Below, in pieces: positions 1 through 7,231 of a stretch of DNA of 64,000 nt. A program made the translations under genes and the position numbers. The notes below the pieces were generated by a model. It made no database searches and was not told the origin of the DNA. It worked only from the letters and a program-made list of their open reading frames with translations. The stretch's first letter is position 1, and the number at the start of each line of letters is the position of its first letter. Location of the stretch: contig NZ_CBCPHV010000003.1 of assembly GCF_965118635.1 (NCBI RefSeq), positions 310,001 through 374,000 on the forward strand, in the 5' to 3' direction. This DNA comes from Empedobacter brevis_A. Lineage in GTDB: Bacteria; Bacteroidota; Bacteroidia; Flavobacteriales; Weeksellaceae.

Positions 1-7
1 TGTATAA

Positions 8-178
8 AATGATATTTTAGAAATATATATTGCGGTAAAAAAAAATAATGTAAGTGATTTAATTGTGGTATATAATCCTTTCGAATTATTTGAAAATTCC
101 TATGTTTATAAAGTAATTTCTAATATTAATGAAGAATTGAGGAATGAATTTATTATTAATTCGTTACAAATAAAATAA
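8..178 (+). pseudogene. C-terminal tail of an unrecognised protein, probably a gene remnant
   Basis: A coding-looking frame runs from base 8 to a TAA at 176-178 and encodes about 56 residues, rich in Asn, Ile, Val and Tyr. The same frame is closed by a TAA at bases 5-7, and there is no ATG inside it, only a GTG at 65. It is therefore either the 3' end of a gene that is frameshifted just upstream or a chance open stretch. I do not recognise the protein. The sequence left of the window is needed to decide. Confidence 0.25.
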
Positions 179-275
179 TAAAGAATAAAACTTTTTTAAT
201 CTAAGTAGAGACTGTTTGGTTAAGAAAAATGCTTGTTTTATTTTTTTTTATAGAATGAAAAGTTATTCATAATAA

Positions 276-307
276 AAAACTCCTTTCAAGAAATTGAAAG
301 GAGTTTT
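276..307. terminator. Hairpin terminator downstream of the tRNA-Val array
   Basis: A perfect 14-bp stem (276-289 pairing with 294-307) encloses a GAAA loop. An A-run on its left reads as a T-run on the minus strand, just past the last tRNA gene. It would end the minus-strand tRNA transcript and could also work from the other side. Confidence 0.75.
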
Positions 308-311
308 GTTG

Positions 312-386
312 TGGTCCCTACTGGATTCGAACCAGTGACCCCCTGCTTGTAAGGCAGGTGCTCTGAACCAACTGAGCTAAGAGACC
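312..386 (-). tRNA. tRNA-Val (anticodon TAC), copy 1, promoter-distal
   Basis: It folds as a cloverleaf on the minus strand: a 7-bp acceptor stem with one G-U pair, a 5-bp anticodon stem around the loop CTTACAA, a 5-nt variable loop and the T-loop TTCGAAT. The anticodon TAC reads GTA (Val). The CCA end is not encoded; base 312 gives the discriminator A. Identical to the next four copies. Confidence 0.95.
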
Positions 387-428
387 TTATTTAGAATTTT
401 ATTAAAAAGACTTTCTAATGTCTTTGTG

Positions 429-503
429 TGGTCCCTACTGGATTCGAACCAGTGACCCCCTGCTTGTAAGGCAGGTGCTCTGAACCAACTGAGCTAAGAG
501 ACC
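429..503 (-). tRNA. tRNA-Val (anticodon TAC), copy 2
   Basis: Identical in sequence to copy 1 and exactly 117 bp from it. The spacer is also nearly identical, so the whole unit has been duplicated. Confidence 0.95.
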
Positions 504-545
504 TTGTTTAGAATTTTATTAAAAAGACTTTCTAGTGTCTTTGTG

Positions 546-620
546 TGGTCCCTACTGGATTCGAACCAGTGACCCCCTGCTTGTAAGGCAGGTGCTCTGA
601 ACCAACTGAGCTAAGAGACC
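546..620 (-). tRNA. tRNA-Val (anticodon TAC), copy 3
   Basis: Identical tRNA body, again offset by 117 bp. The spacer differs from its neighbours by one or two bases. Confidence 0.95.
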
Positions 621-662
621 TTATTTAGAATTTTATTAAAAAGACTTTCTACTGTCTTTATG

Positions 663-737
663 TGGTCCCTACTGGATTCGAACCAGTGACCCCCTGCTTG
701 TAAGGCAGGTGCTCTGAACCAACTGAGCTAAGAGACC
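663..737 (-). tRNA. tRNA-Val (anticodon TAC), copy 4
   Basis: Identical tRNA body, offset by 117 bp from copy 3. The spacer to copy 5 is one base shorter, so the next offset is 116 bp. Confidence 0.95.
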
Positions 738-778
738 TATTTAGAATTTTATTAAAAAGACTTTCTATTGTCTTTGTG

Positions 779-853
779 TGGTCCCTACTGGATTCGAACC
801 AGTGACCCCCTGCTTGTAAGGCAGGTGCTCTGAACCAACTGAGCTAAGAGACC
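779..853 (-). tRNA. tRNA-Val (anticodon TAC), copy 5, promoter-proximal
   Basis: Identical tRNA body. It is the first gene of the minus-strand transcription unit and lies directly downstream of a consensus Bacteroidota promoter at 869-898. Confidence 0.95.
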
Positions 854-868
854 TTCGTAATTGGATTG

Positions 869-898
869 CAAATATAGGGCTGTTTTTGAATAATCCAA
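869..898 (-). promoter_or_regulatory. Bacteroidota-type promoter of the tRNA-Val array
   Basis: On the minus strand a TTG (898-896) is followed by a 19-nt spacer and TATATTTG (876-869). This matches the TTG-N19-TAnnTTTG consensus of primary sigma factors in this phylum. It sits about 16 bp before the first tRNA. Confidence 0.8.
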
Positions 899-979
899 AT
901 AGTTAAAATAAAAAAAATTAAATAAAATTTAATGTTAAGACTTAACTCTTTTCATTTCAAAGAAATAATTTTCTAGATT

Positions 980-1873
980 TTAAAAAGAAATTTTAGTCTT
1001 TTTCTTTTTCTCTTCAATTTTAACTCCTTTAAATAGGTAAATAATTCCAATAAATGAGATAGAAATAGTAATGATAGAGAAAATAAATGCAGCACTTGTT
1101 GCTAAAGTTTCATCAAAATTGAATCGATGTGCAGCGTACATAAACACGGCTTCTCTAATTCCAAATCCACTAAATGAAATTATAGATAAAATTCCTGATA
1201 CTAAAAAGATCAATAAATAAATACTGAAATTCTCTGGATGAATATTTAATCCTTCTAAAACGAAATAAAGCATTCCTACTTGTATTAATTGTAAAACGAT
1301 AGAATAAATCATCGAATTGTAAAAAGTTCGTTTGTGGATAGGAAAAATAATTCCTAAAATGAATGGAACAGCTATAAAACCAATCAAAGAAAGGATTAAC
1401 GATCCATATTGTATCCAAGGATAATCAGTAAGGTTTGAAAAAAAAATTAAAAATATAATAATCAGTAACATGGCACAAAGTCCAATAATTTTGTCAAGAA
1501 AAACGGCTTGAGATATTTCTTTCAGACTAATTGTATAGTTTTTCTTCAAAATATATACTTTGTATGCATCGCCACCAATTCCTCCAGGAACAAAAGTGTT
1601 ATAAAACATTCCTAAAAAATATAAACGAGCATTTGATTTGTAAGATAAATCAAGGTTTATATCTCGAAAATAATAATCTAATCGAAAAACAGACAATGCT
1701 TGCGAAAGAACATAAAGTACAACAGCTATAAAAATATAAGCCCAATTGGCATTTTTATAATGACTGAAAATATCAAAAATATGCAACTTAACAAAGAAGA
1801 TATAATAGATTAATACAATACTAATCGTCAATTTAATTCCTGTTACGATATATTTTTTAGTTTTTGGATTCAA
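980..1873 (-). CDS. Lysylphosphatidylglycerol synthase-type membrane domain (flippase-like) protein
   Basis: This 297-residue integral membrane protein belongs to the family of the membrane half of MprF (UPF0104/AglD type, PF03706). The family hallmark YNTFVPGGIGGDAYK is at residues 91-105, and a second conserved block, GFGIREAVF, at 236-244. About eight hydrophobic helices cover the chain, and a short Lys-rich tail follows. The soluble aminoacyl-transferase half of MprF is absent, so lipid lysination is not expected. Stand-alone members are thought to move lipids or lipid-linked sugars across the inner membrane, but the substrate cannot be told from sequence. The gene is monocistronic, with its own promoter at 1899-1930. 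Confidence 0.85.
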   Translation of the reverse strand: MNPKTKKYIVTGIKLTISIVLIYYIFFVKLHIFDIFSHYKNANWAYIFIAVVLYVLSQALSVFRLDYYFRDINLDLSYKSNARLYFLGMFYNTFVPGGIGGDAYKVYILKKNYTISLKEISQAVFLDKIIGLCAMLLIIIFLIFFSNLTDYPWIQYGSLILSLIGFIAVPFILGIIFPIHKRTFYNSMIYSIVLQLIQVGMLYFVLEGLNIHPENFSIYLLIFLVSGILSIISFSGFGIREAVFMYAAHRFNFDETLATSAAFIFSIITISISFIGIIYLFKGVKIEEKKKKTKISF

Positions 1874-1898
1874 TTGAAATCTTTTGATAATTAAGACG

Positions 1899-1930
1899 CA
1901 AATTTAGAGAATCTTCCATTAAACATTCAA
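1899..1930 (-). promoter_or_regulatory. Promoter of the flippase-like gene
   Basis: Minus strand: TTG at 1930-1928, a 21-nt spacer, then TAAATTTG at 1906-1899. It lies about 26 bp before the start codon at 1873. Confidence 0.6.
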
Positions 1931-1967
1931 AAAATTATTTAACAACTAATATTTGTTCGATATTATG

Positions 1968-1975
1968 TAGTTTTG
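1968..1975 (+). promoter_or_regulatory. -7 box of the SDR operon
   Basis: TAGTTTTG fits the TAnnTTTG -7 consensus and lies 19 bp before the ATG at 1995. No TTG stands at the usual distance upstream. Confidence 0.45.
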
Positions 1976-1994
1976 TGATTAAATTAATCGAATC

Positions 1995-2795
1995 ATGCAA
2001 TCAAAAGTTATTGTAATTACAGGATCTTCTTCAGGTGTAGGATTGACTTTGGCAAATTATTTTCACGATAAAGGACATCAAGTTTACGGCTTATCAAGAA
2101 CAGCTAAAGGACAAGAAAAATTTAAACATATAGCGACAGATGTTTCGGATAAAGAGAATGTAAAACGTAGTTTTCAGCAGATTTTTTTGGAAACGAATAA
2201 TAGGATTGATGTTTTGATTAACAATGCTGGAATTGGAATGTTAGGAGCTGTAGAAGATGCTTCGAAAGCTGATATCGAAAAATTATTGAATGTCAATGTA
2301 TATGGCCCAATTTATACAATGCAAGAGGTTTTGCCTACAATGCGCGAACAAAAAAGTGGTTATATACTAAATGTTTCGTCCATTGCAAGTAATAATGGTT
2401 TACCTTTTAGAGGATATTATTCGGCTTCTAAAGCTATGATTGATCGTTTGATAGAATCTGCTCGTTTGGAAAATCGACATACAGGAATCGAAATTTCAAC
2501 CTTAAATTTTGGTGATATCAAAACAAATATAGCAGAAAGTCGCGTGCAAACTTTTGTATCAAAATTCTATAAAAAGAAATATGATGCAATGGTAAAAGAT
2601 ATCGATCATGAAGTGCAAGATGGAACACCAACAGAAAAATTGATTCCGATTATTGAAAATATTTTAGCTCAGAAGAATCTAAAACCACATTATTATATTG
2701 GAAAATCGATGCAAAAATTTTCTGTAACGTTAAAAAATATTTTACCTCAAAAAACATTCGAAAATATTATTGCAAAATATTCAAAATTAGATTAA
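1995..2795 (+). CDS. Short-chain dehydrogenase/reductase (classical SDR)
   Basis: A 266-residue NAD(P)-dependent oxidoreductase with a Rossmann fold. The cofactor-binding TGSSSGVG is at residues 9-16, NNAG at 76-79, the catalytic Ser region NVSS at 126-129, and the catalytic YSASK at 142-146, so the active site is complete. The basic residue after strand 2 (SRT, about 34-36) leans towards NADP(H). The substrate is unknown. It is the first gene of a tight three-gene operon: an acetyltransferase starts 3 bp after the stop, and an SGNH-like membrane-anchored protein overlaps that one. This suggests, as inference only, a small modification pathway. Confidence 0.88.
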   Translation: MQSKVIVITGSSSGVGLTLANYFHDKGHQVYGLSRTAKGQEKFKHIATDVSDKENVKRSFQQIFLETNNRIDVLINNAGIGMLGAVEDASKADIEKLLNVNVYGPIYTMQEVLPTMREQKSGYILNVSSIASNNGLPFRGYYSASKAMIDRLIESARLENRHTGIEISTLNFGDIKTNIAESRVQTFVSKFYKKKYDAMVKDIDHEVQDGTPTEKLIPIIENILAQKNLKPHYYIGKSMQKFSVTLKNILPQKTFENIIAKYSKLD

Positions 2796-2798
2796 TAG

Positions 2799-3251
2799 AT
2801 GAAAGAAGTTATTTGGAATTTCAAATCTTTTGAAGATTTATCTCCAAAAGAGCTATATAAAATAGTTCAATTACGCAATGAAGTTTTTGTAATCGAGCAA
2901 GATTGCATTTATCAAGATTGCGATGATAAAGATTTGGTTTGTGGACATCTTTGGGCAACAATTGGCGATGATGTTGCTGCTTATTCTCGAATTGTTCCAA
3001 AAGGAATTTCGTATGAAAATGAACCTTCGATTGGGCGCGTAATTTCGAATCAAAAATTTCGTCGTTATGGATTAGGAAAACAATTGATGAAAAATTCAAT
3101 TCAGGTTATCGAAAATAGATTTAAAACAACTGAAATAAGAATTTCGGCTCAAGCTTATTTGAAAGAATTTTATTCATCTTTTGGTTTCGAGCAAGTTTCA
3201 GAAGAATATTTAGAAGATAATATTCCACATATCGAAATGTTGAGAAAATGA
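2799..3251 (+). CDS. GNAT acetyltransferase, ElaA type
   Basis: A 150-residue GNAT-fold protein. The N-terminal half carries the ElaA-family signature (LRNEVFVIEQ at 25-34, followed by YQDCDDKD). The acetyl-CoA pyrophosphate loop RRYGLG is at 88-93, in the classical R-x-x-G-x-G form. ElaA proteins are small acyltransferases with no firmly known substrate. It lies 3 bp downstream of the SDR gene and shares an ATGA overlap with the next gene, so it should be co-translated with it. Confidence 0.85.
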   Translation: MKEVIWNFKSFEDLSPKELYKIVQLRNEVFVIEQDCIYQDCDDKDLVCGHLWATIGDDVAAYSRIVPKGISYENEPSIGRVISNQKFRRYGLGKQLMKNSIQVIENRFKTTEIRISAQAYLKEFYSSFGFEQVSEEYLEDNIPHIEMLRK

Positions 3252-4186
3252 AATTCTTAAAATACTTTTTCATTGCGCTATTTGCAACTTTTATTGCATT
3301 GGTTTTGGTTGATGTTTATTATTCAAATCAACTCAAAAAAATAGCATTGTTTAGTGGAGAAGTACAAGAATGGAACGAAATAGAAGAAGGAAAAACGAAT
3401 GTAGAATTAGCTATTTTTGGTTCTTCACGAGCTTTTATTCAAATTAATCCGAATATTTTAGAACAAGATTTAAAATTGAAAACGCATAATTTTGGGCTGA
3501 ATGGAAGTAAATTCAAAATGCAATTGTATCGTTTCAATTTGTATTTGAATCATAATCCGAAACCAAAAATTGTTGTTTGGAATTTGGACACATTTTCATT
3601 TTCGCATATTGATGAAGTTTTTCAACCGAATCAATATACGCCGTTTATGCTGTGGAATTTTAAATTATTTGAAGCGTTAAAAGAATATAAAGATACGAAG
3701 TTGATCGATTTTGTTTTGCCACTTTATCGTTACAGAGATCAAACCTATTGGAAAGATCAAATAGCAAGAGCGAAAAGAGAAAAGCTACATAAAGATGGAC
3801 TTTTTCGTGATGATGGTTTCAAATCATATAATCGAAAATGGAATGTTGATTGGGAAAAGATGAAAAAGAAAAATTCGGATTTTGATTTTTCAGATTATGC
3901 TTTGTTAGAAGAATTAATTGCAAAATGTAAGCAAGAAGATATTCAACTAATTTTTACAATTGCGCCCGAATTTTATAAAGGTCAAGATTATATGTTGAAT
4001 AGGGAAGAAGTGATTAAGCGTTATCAAACAACATTGCAAAAACATAATCTTTTGTTATTAGATTATTCAAACGATTCGATAAGTTTTAATCAAAAATATT
4101 TCTACAATACAACACACATGAATAATAAAGGAGCAGATGTTTTTTCAAAAGAATTAGCAAAAGATTTGGCTAAAATAGTCAACTGA
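3248..4186 (+). CDS. Membrane-anchored SGNH-like protein, function unknown
   Basis: This 312-residue protein has one N-terminal hydrophobic segment (about 4-22), so the rest should lie in the periplasm. Residues 56-62 (IFGSSRA) resemble block I of SGNH/DltD-like hydrolases, a conserved Asn-Gly stretch (NFGLNG) follows near 82-87, and the C-terminal THMNNKG at 289-295 has the position and shape of the catalytic His block. Related proteins act on O-acyl groups of polysaccharides or teichoic acid, but no substrate can be assigned here. The start overlaps the preceding stop by 4 bp (ATGA). A hairpin follows at 4278-4300. Confidence 0.6.
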   Translation: MKFLKYFFIALFATFIALVLVDVYYSNQLKKIALFSGEVQEWNEIEEGKTNVELAIFGSSRAFIQINPNILEQDLKLKTHNFGLNGSKFKMQLYRFNLYLNHNPKPKIVVWNLDTFSFSHIDEVFQPNQYTPFMLWNFKLFEALKEYKDTKLIDFVLPLYRYRDQTYWKDQIARAKREKLHKDGLFRDDGFKSYNRKWNVDWEKMKKKNSDFDFSDYALLEELIAKCKQEDIQLIFTIAPEFYKGQDYMLNREEVIKRYQTTLQKHNLLLLDYSNDSISFNQKYFYNTTHMNNKGADVFSKELAKDLAKIVN

Positions 4187-4524
4187 TTGTTGTTGTTTTT
4201 TTATCAAGAACTTATTCGTAAATTTGTGTTCAATCAAAAAAGTATAAATGACAAATTTTGTATCCATATATAGAAATAACAACCAATTGTGGTTGTTTTT
4301 GTCATTGGCTTATTTACACGATGATACTTTTTTAAGAAGCTCAAAAGAGTTTATAAATTAATCCCTGTTAAAATCCGAGACAGGGAACTTCCAATTATTT
4401 AGCAAAATATTTATTACTGTAAAAATTGTTTAGCATTAAATGATACTTTTCGTATGGATTAGTGTTTGGATTTTTAGTAAACTATTTTTAACAGAATAAT
4501 TTCATTAAAAAAGATCAAAAAAAA
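4187..4524. other. 338-bp gene-free stretch with two hairpins
   Basis: It holds a TAAATTTG box at 4219-4226, a terminator-like hairpin at 4278-4300 and a second 6-bp hairpin (4363-4368 with 4380-4385). A 37-codon ORF (4248-4361) spans the first hairpin and resembles nothing I know. No convincing gene or complete promoter for the downstream Gre-like gene was found. Confidence 0.5.
4278..4300 (+). terminator. Probable terminator of the SDR operon
   Basis: A perfect 8-bp stem (4278-4285 with 4290-4297) with an ATTG loop runs into five T. It lies about 90 bp past the stop of the SGNH-like gene. Confidence 0.45.
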
Positions 4525-4899
4525 ATGTCAACAAATATTATTTTAACAACAGGAACTTACGATTTAATTAAAGATCATATTAGAAGAAAGAAAGTAAACA
4601 AAGAGCAAGAAGAGATTTTAACAAACGAATTGAAACATGCTCAACAAGTTTTAAGAAAGGATTTAGCTGATGATATTGTTTCTATTGGTAAAAAAGTGAA
4701 AGTAAAGAATCACGAATCTAATCAAGAAGAATCGTACAATTTTGTAGGGCCAAATTTTGCTAAGCCGAAGAAAAATAAACATTCTATTTTGAGTGATGTA
4801 GGAATTGCAATTGTTGGTTACAAAGTTGGAGATACAATAAATTGGCCAAGCGATTTGGGAGAAATAAAATATGAAATTTTGAGCGTTGAGAATGCTTAA
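4525..4899 (+). CDS. GreA/GreB C-terminal-domain protein (Rnk/Gre-like)
   Basis: 124 residues. The second half (about 52-122) matches the Gre factor C-terminal FKBP-like domain: IGKKVKVK, the YNFVGPNFA segment, then VGDTINWPSDLGEIKYEIL. The N-terminal part is far shorter than the coiled coil of true GreA (about 158 residues in all), so it is unlikely to reach the polymerase active site as a full cleavage factor. Like Rnk, it may bind RNA polymerase and compete with other secondary-channel proteins (inference from the family). The gene stands alone and faces the EamA gene across a shared terminator. Confidence 0.8.
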   Translation: MSTNIILTTGTYDLIKDHIRRKKVNKEQEEILTNELKHAQQVLRKDLADDIVSIGKKVKVKNHESNQEESYNFVGPNFAKPKKNKHSILSDVGIAIVGYKVGDTINWPSDLGEIKYEILSVENA

Positions 4900-4908
4900 T
4901 ATAAAATG

Positions 4909-4937
4909 AAAACCGTAGTAAATACTACGGTTTTTTT
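4909..4937. terminator. Bidirectional terminator overlapping the end of the EamA gene
   Basis: A 10-bp inverted repeat (4911-4920 with 4923-4932) is flanked by a T-run to the right and four A to the left. The minus-strand stop codon TAG (4927-4925) lies inside the right arm, so the last bases of the EamA gene are part of the hairpin. Confidence 0.75.
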
Positions 4938-5803
4938 ATTCTTTTTTGTGTTAAATAAACGCCTGATAAAATCATTCCGAATCCAAGTAAATGAATCCAC
5001 ATAATTTTTTCGCCAACCAAAAATCCCCAAAAAACAGAAATTATAGGCATTATATAGGTAACCATTGAGGCGAACATAGAACCAGTAGATTGAATTAATT
5101 TGTAAAATAATATCATTGCTAAAGCAGTTCCCAAAAGCCCCAAAATAGCTACAAAACCTAAACTTTTTAATTGTTGTTCTGTTCCTTCGAAAATGTTAAA
5201 AAATCCTGAAGTAACTAAAACCAAAAGTGAAGGTAATAACCAAATTGTAAACAAAGCTGAAGATAATTGGAAAGAAGGAACATCGTTTAAATAGCGCGTT
5301 ATGATTAAACTGTTTAAACCATAAAGTGCGGTTCCTAAAACAATTAATAAACAATGCGCTAAGCTATTTTCACCAGAAAAACCATCTCCGCCAATTAATA
5401 AAACAGCGCCTATAAATCCAATTATAGCGCCTAAAACTTGATTTTTAGTTCCTTTGATATTGAAAAATAATGCGCCAAAAAGCAAAACAAATAAAGGAAC
5501 TAAGGAATCTAAAATTCCTGCCATTGAACTCGAAACGTGAGTTTGTGCTATTGGGAATAAAAACATTGGGATAAAATTTCCACAGAAACCAGCCAATGCA
5601 ACATATTTCAATTTATTTTTCGGAATTTTGAATAAGCTAGGAATTCCCCAAATAGCTAAAATTCCTCCAGCAATTGTTAATCGTAATGCTCCTACTTGAT
5701 ATGGCGTGTAAGCGACCAATCCTTGTTTGATGAGAATAAATGAGCTTCCCCAAGTTAGCGCCAAAACGCCAAGGATGATCCAATGTTTTAGTTCGATTTT
5801 CAT
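4925..5803 (-). CDS. EamA-family (DMT superfamily) inner-membrane transporter
   Basis: A 292-residue, very hydrophobic protein with about ten membrane helices in two homologous EamA halves (roughly 8-140 and 150-287). The first half carries the WGSSFILIKQGL motif near 19-30. Family members export amino acids, purine derivatives or other metabolites; the substrate is not predictable here. It is the last gene of the minus-strand run yyaL-like / HEAT / tag / eamA, 52 bp after tag. A Lys/Pro-rich tail ends within the shared terminator. Confidence 0.85.
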   Translation of the reverse strand: MKIELKHWIILGVLALTWGSSFILIKQGLVAYTPYQVGALRLTIAGGILAIWGIPSLFKIPKNKLKYVALAGFCGNFIPMFLFPIAQTHVSSSMAGILDSLVPLFVLLFGALFFNIKGTKNQVLGAIIGFIGAVLLIGGDGFSGENSLAHCLLIVLGTALYGLNSLIITRYLNDVPSFQLSSALFTIWLLPSLLVLVTSGFFNIFEGTEQQLKSLGFVAILGLLGTALAMILFYKLIQSTGSMFASMVTYIMPIISVFWGFLVGEKIMWIHLLGFGMILSGVYLTQKRIKKP

Positions 5804-5855
5804 TTTCTAAATTTGCGCAAAGATGCGAAAGTTGAAAGATTTTACAAACACAAAA

Positions 5856-6410
5856 TTATTTGCAAAAACAATCTTTTGTATGATCGTTCACCATTCCTGT
5901 TGCTTGCATATGTGCATAAATAGTAGTTGAACCAAAGAATTTGAAACCGCGCTTTTTCAAATCTTTTGCAATTTGATCCGAAATTTCTGTTGTTGCAGGA
6001 ACTTCTTTTATGGAATTCCAATTATTGATAATCGGTTTGTTGTCAACATATTTCCAAATAAAATTGGAAAAAGAACCAAATTCTTTCTGAATTTCGATAA
6101 ACAATTTTGCATTATTAATTGCGGCCGAAATTTTTCCTCGATGACGAATAATTCCTTCATTTTGTACCAATTCATCAATTTTGGCTTCATCAAATTTGGC
6201 TACTTTTTCAACATCAAAATCTGCAAATGCTTTTCTGAAATTTTCTCGTTTTTTAAGAATTGTAAACCAACTTAATCCTGCTTGAAAAGATTCGAGAATC
6301 AGAAATTCGAATAAAATTTTATCATCTTTTACAGGTTTTCCCCATTCGTTATCGTGATAATCAATATAATCTTGGTCTTTATTTACCCAAGCGCAACGTG
6401 TTTTTTCCAT
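5856..6410 (-). CDS. tag: DNA-3-methyladenine glycosylase I
   Basis: A 184-residue base-excision repair glycosylase that removes 3-methyladenine from DNA. The family zinc ligands are present: Cys6 and His19 at the N-terminus, His177 and Cys181 at the C-terminus. The base-recognition block LESFQAGLSW is at 39-48 with Glu40, and Trp8 and Trp23 are also conserved. The length is normal for Tag. It starts 8 bp after the end of the broken HEAT-repeat gene, so it should be transcribed in the same operon. No Ada-like regulator is nearby. Confidence 0.93.
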   Translation of the reverse strand: MEKTRCAWVNKDQDYIDYHDNEWGKPVKDDKILFEFLILESFQAGLSWFTILKKRENFRKAFADFDVEKVAKFDEAKIDELVQNEGIIRHRGKISAAINNAKLFIEIQKEFGSFSNFIWKYVDNKPIINNWNSIKEVPATTEISDQIAKDLKKRGFKFFGSTTIYAHMQATGMVNDHTKDCFCK

Positions 6411-6418
6411 TGTTTTTT

Positions 6419-7231
6419 TTATAATTTTTGTAAATCATCAATACATTCTTCAAGTCCTTTTATCCAATCAGGATTTATGGTTTTTATATTTTTTGATTCA
6501 TTGAGTTCTTGTTGTAAAATAGGAATGAAATCTTTGTTTTCTGTTTCTAAAATAGCTTCAAATAACAAAGAACCGAAATCATCTTTTATAATTTCTTGTT
6601 TAATAACTTCGATAATTCGATTATCTTTTCTTTTAGCTAAACCAATTATAGCTTCCATTCTTGTCTCTTGGTGGTTGTCATTTATACGATTCCATAAGGC
6701 TTCTCTAATAGATTCGTTATCAAAATCAACTTGACCGATATAAAAAGTAGCCCAACTTCTTATGTGGTTTGCTTTATCTTTGGAGAATTTAATTAATACA
6801 TCAATAGCTTTTTCATTTTCTATAAATCCAAGCGCGTTTACAATTCCTTGTTTGATTAAATCAGTATTTGAATTTTGAAAAGAACAGATTTTATTAATTT
6901 GTTTTTTGTTTAATGCTTTCTCATTAAAACTGATTCCTGAAAGTATAGAAAATAGAACATTTTCATTTGTCTCAGAATTTAATAATTCAAAATAAATTTT
7001 TAGAGTTTCTTGTCGGAAAGGTCTTTTGCCTTTGCCTAATTGAGCTAAAATGTCAATCCCAATAATTTTCTTTTTTTGGTCGTTTGAATTAATAAGTTCA
7101 ACACATTTTTCAAATAAATCTTGACTTGGTCGACTTCTTAAAATTCGAATTGTTTCCTAGCGAGATTTATCAGTTTTGTAGTTTATTGATCGAGAAATAA
7201 GTTTTTCGTCACTCCAATTTAGTTTACTCAT
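6419..7231 (-). pseudogene. HEAT-repeat protein gene interrupted by an in-frame TAG
   Basis: Read from the ATG at 7231, which overlaps the upstream stop as ATGA, one frame runs 271 codons to 6419 with a single interruption, a TAG at 7159-7157 (codon 25). After it comes continuous alpha-helical sequence with HEAT-like features (for example DILAQLGKG, NALGFIENEKAIDVL, EAIIGLAKR). The flanking residues read DKSR-stop-ETIRILRSR, so a TGG (Trp) to TAG change is the simplest history (inference). A later in-frame ATG at 6658 would give only 79 residues. It may be a recent nonsense mutation or a sequencing error. The HEAT family gives scaffold proteins; the role is unknown. Confidence 0.8.

Larger units (their letters stand above)
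312..853 (-). repeat. Tandem array of five ~117-bp tRNA-Val units
   Basis: Each unit is a 75-nt tRNA plus a spacer of about 42 nt built on a shared AT-rich sequence ending in a GTCTTT motif. The offsets are 117, 117, 117 and 116 bp. The tRNA bodies are identical and the spacers differ by only a few bases, which points to unequal-crossover expansion, probably with gene conversion. Confidence 0.9.

Noticed and set aside
312..853. CRISPR-like regular repeat array
   Set aside because: The repeated unit is a full tRNA cloverleaf, and the spacers are alike instead of unique.
980..1873. Full MprF lysylphosphatidylglycerol synthase
   Set aside because: Only the membrane flippase-like domain is present; the aminoacyl-transferase half is missing.
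4248..4361. 37-codon ORF in the gap before the Gre-like gene
   Set aside because: It spans a terminator-like hairpin and has no family resemblance, so it is probably not a gene.
5808..5815. Plus-strand TAAATTTG box
   Set aside because: No plus-strand gene follows; the region downstream on that strand is the antisense of tag.
6354..6734. Plus-strand ORF over tag and the HEAT gene
   Set aside because: It is antisense to two well-supported minus-strand frames and has low-complexity Ser/Ile composition.
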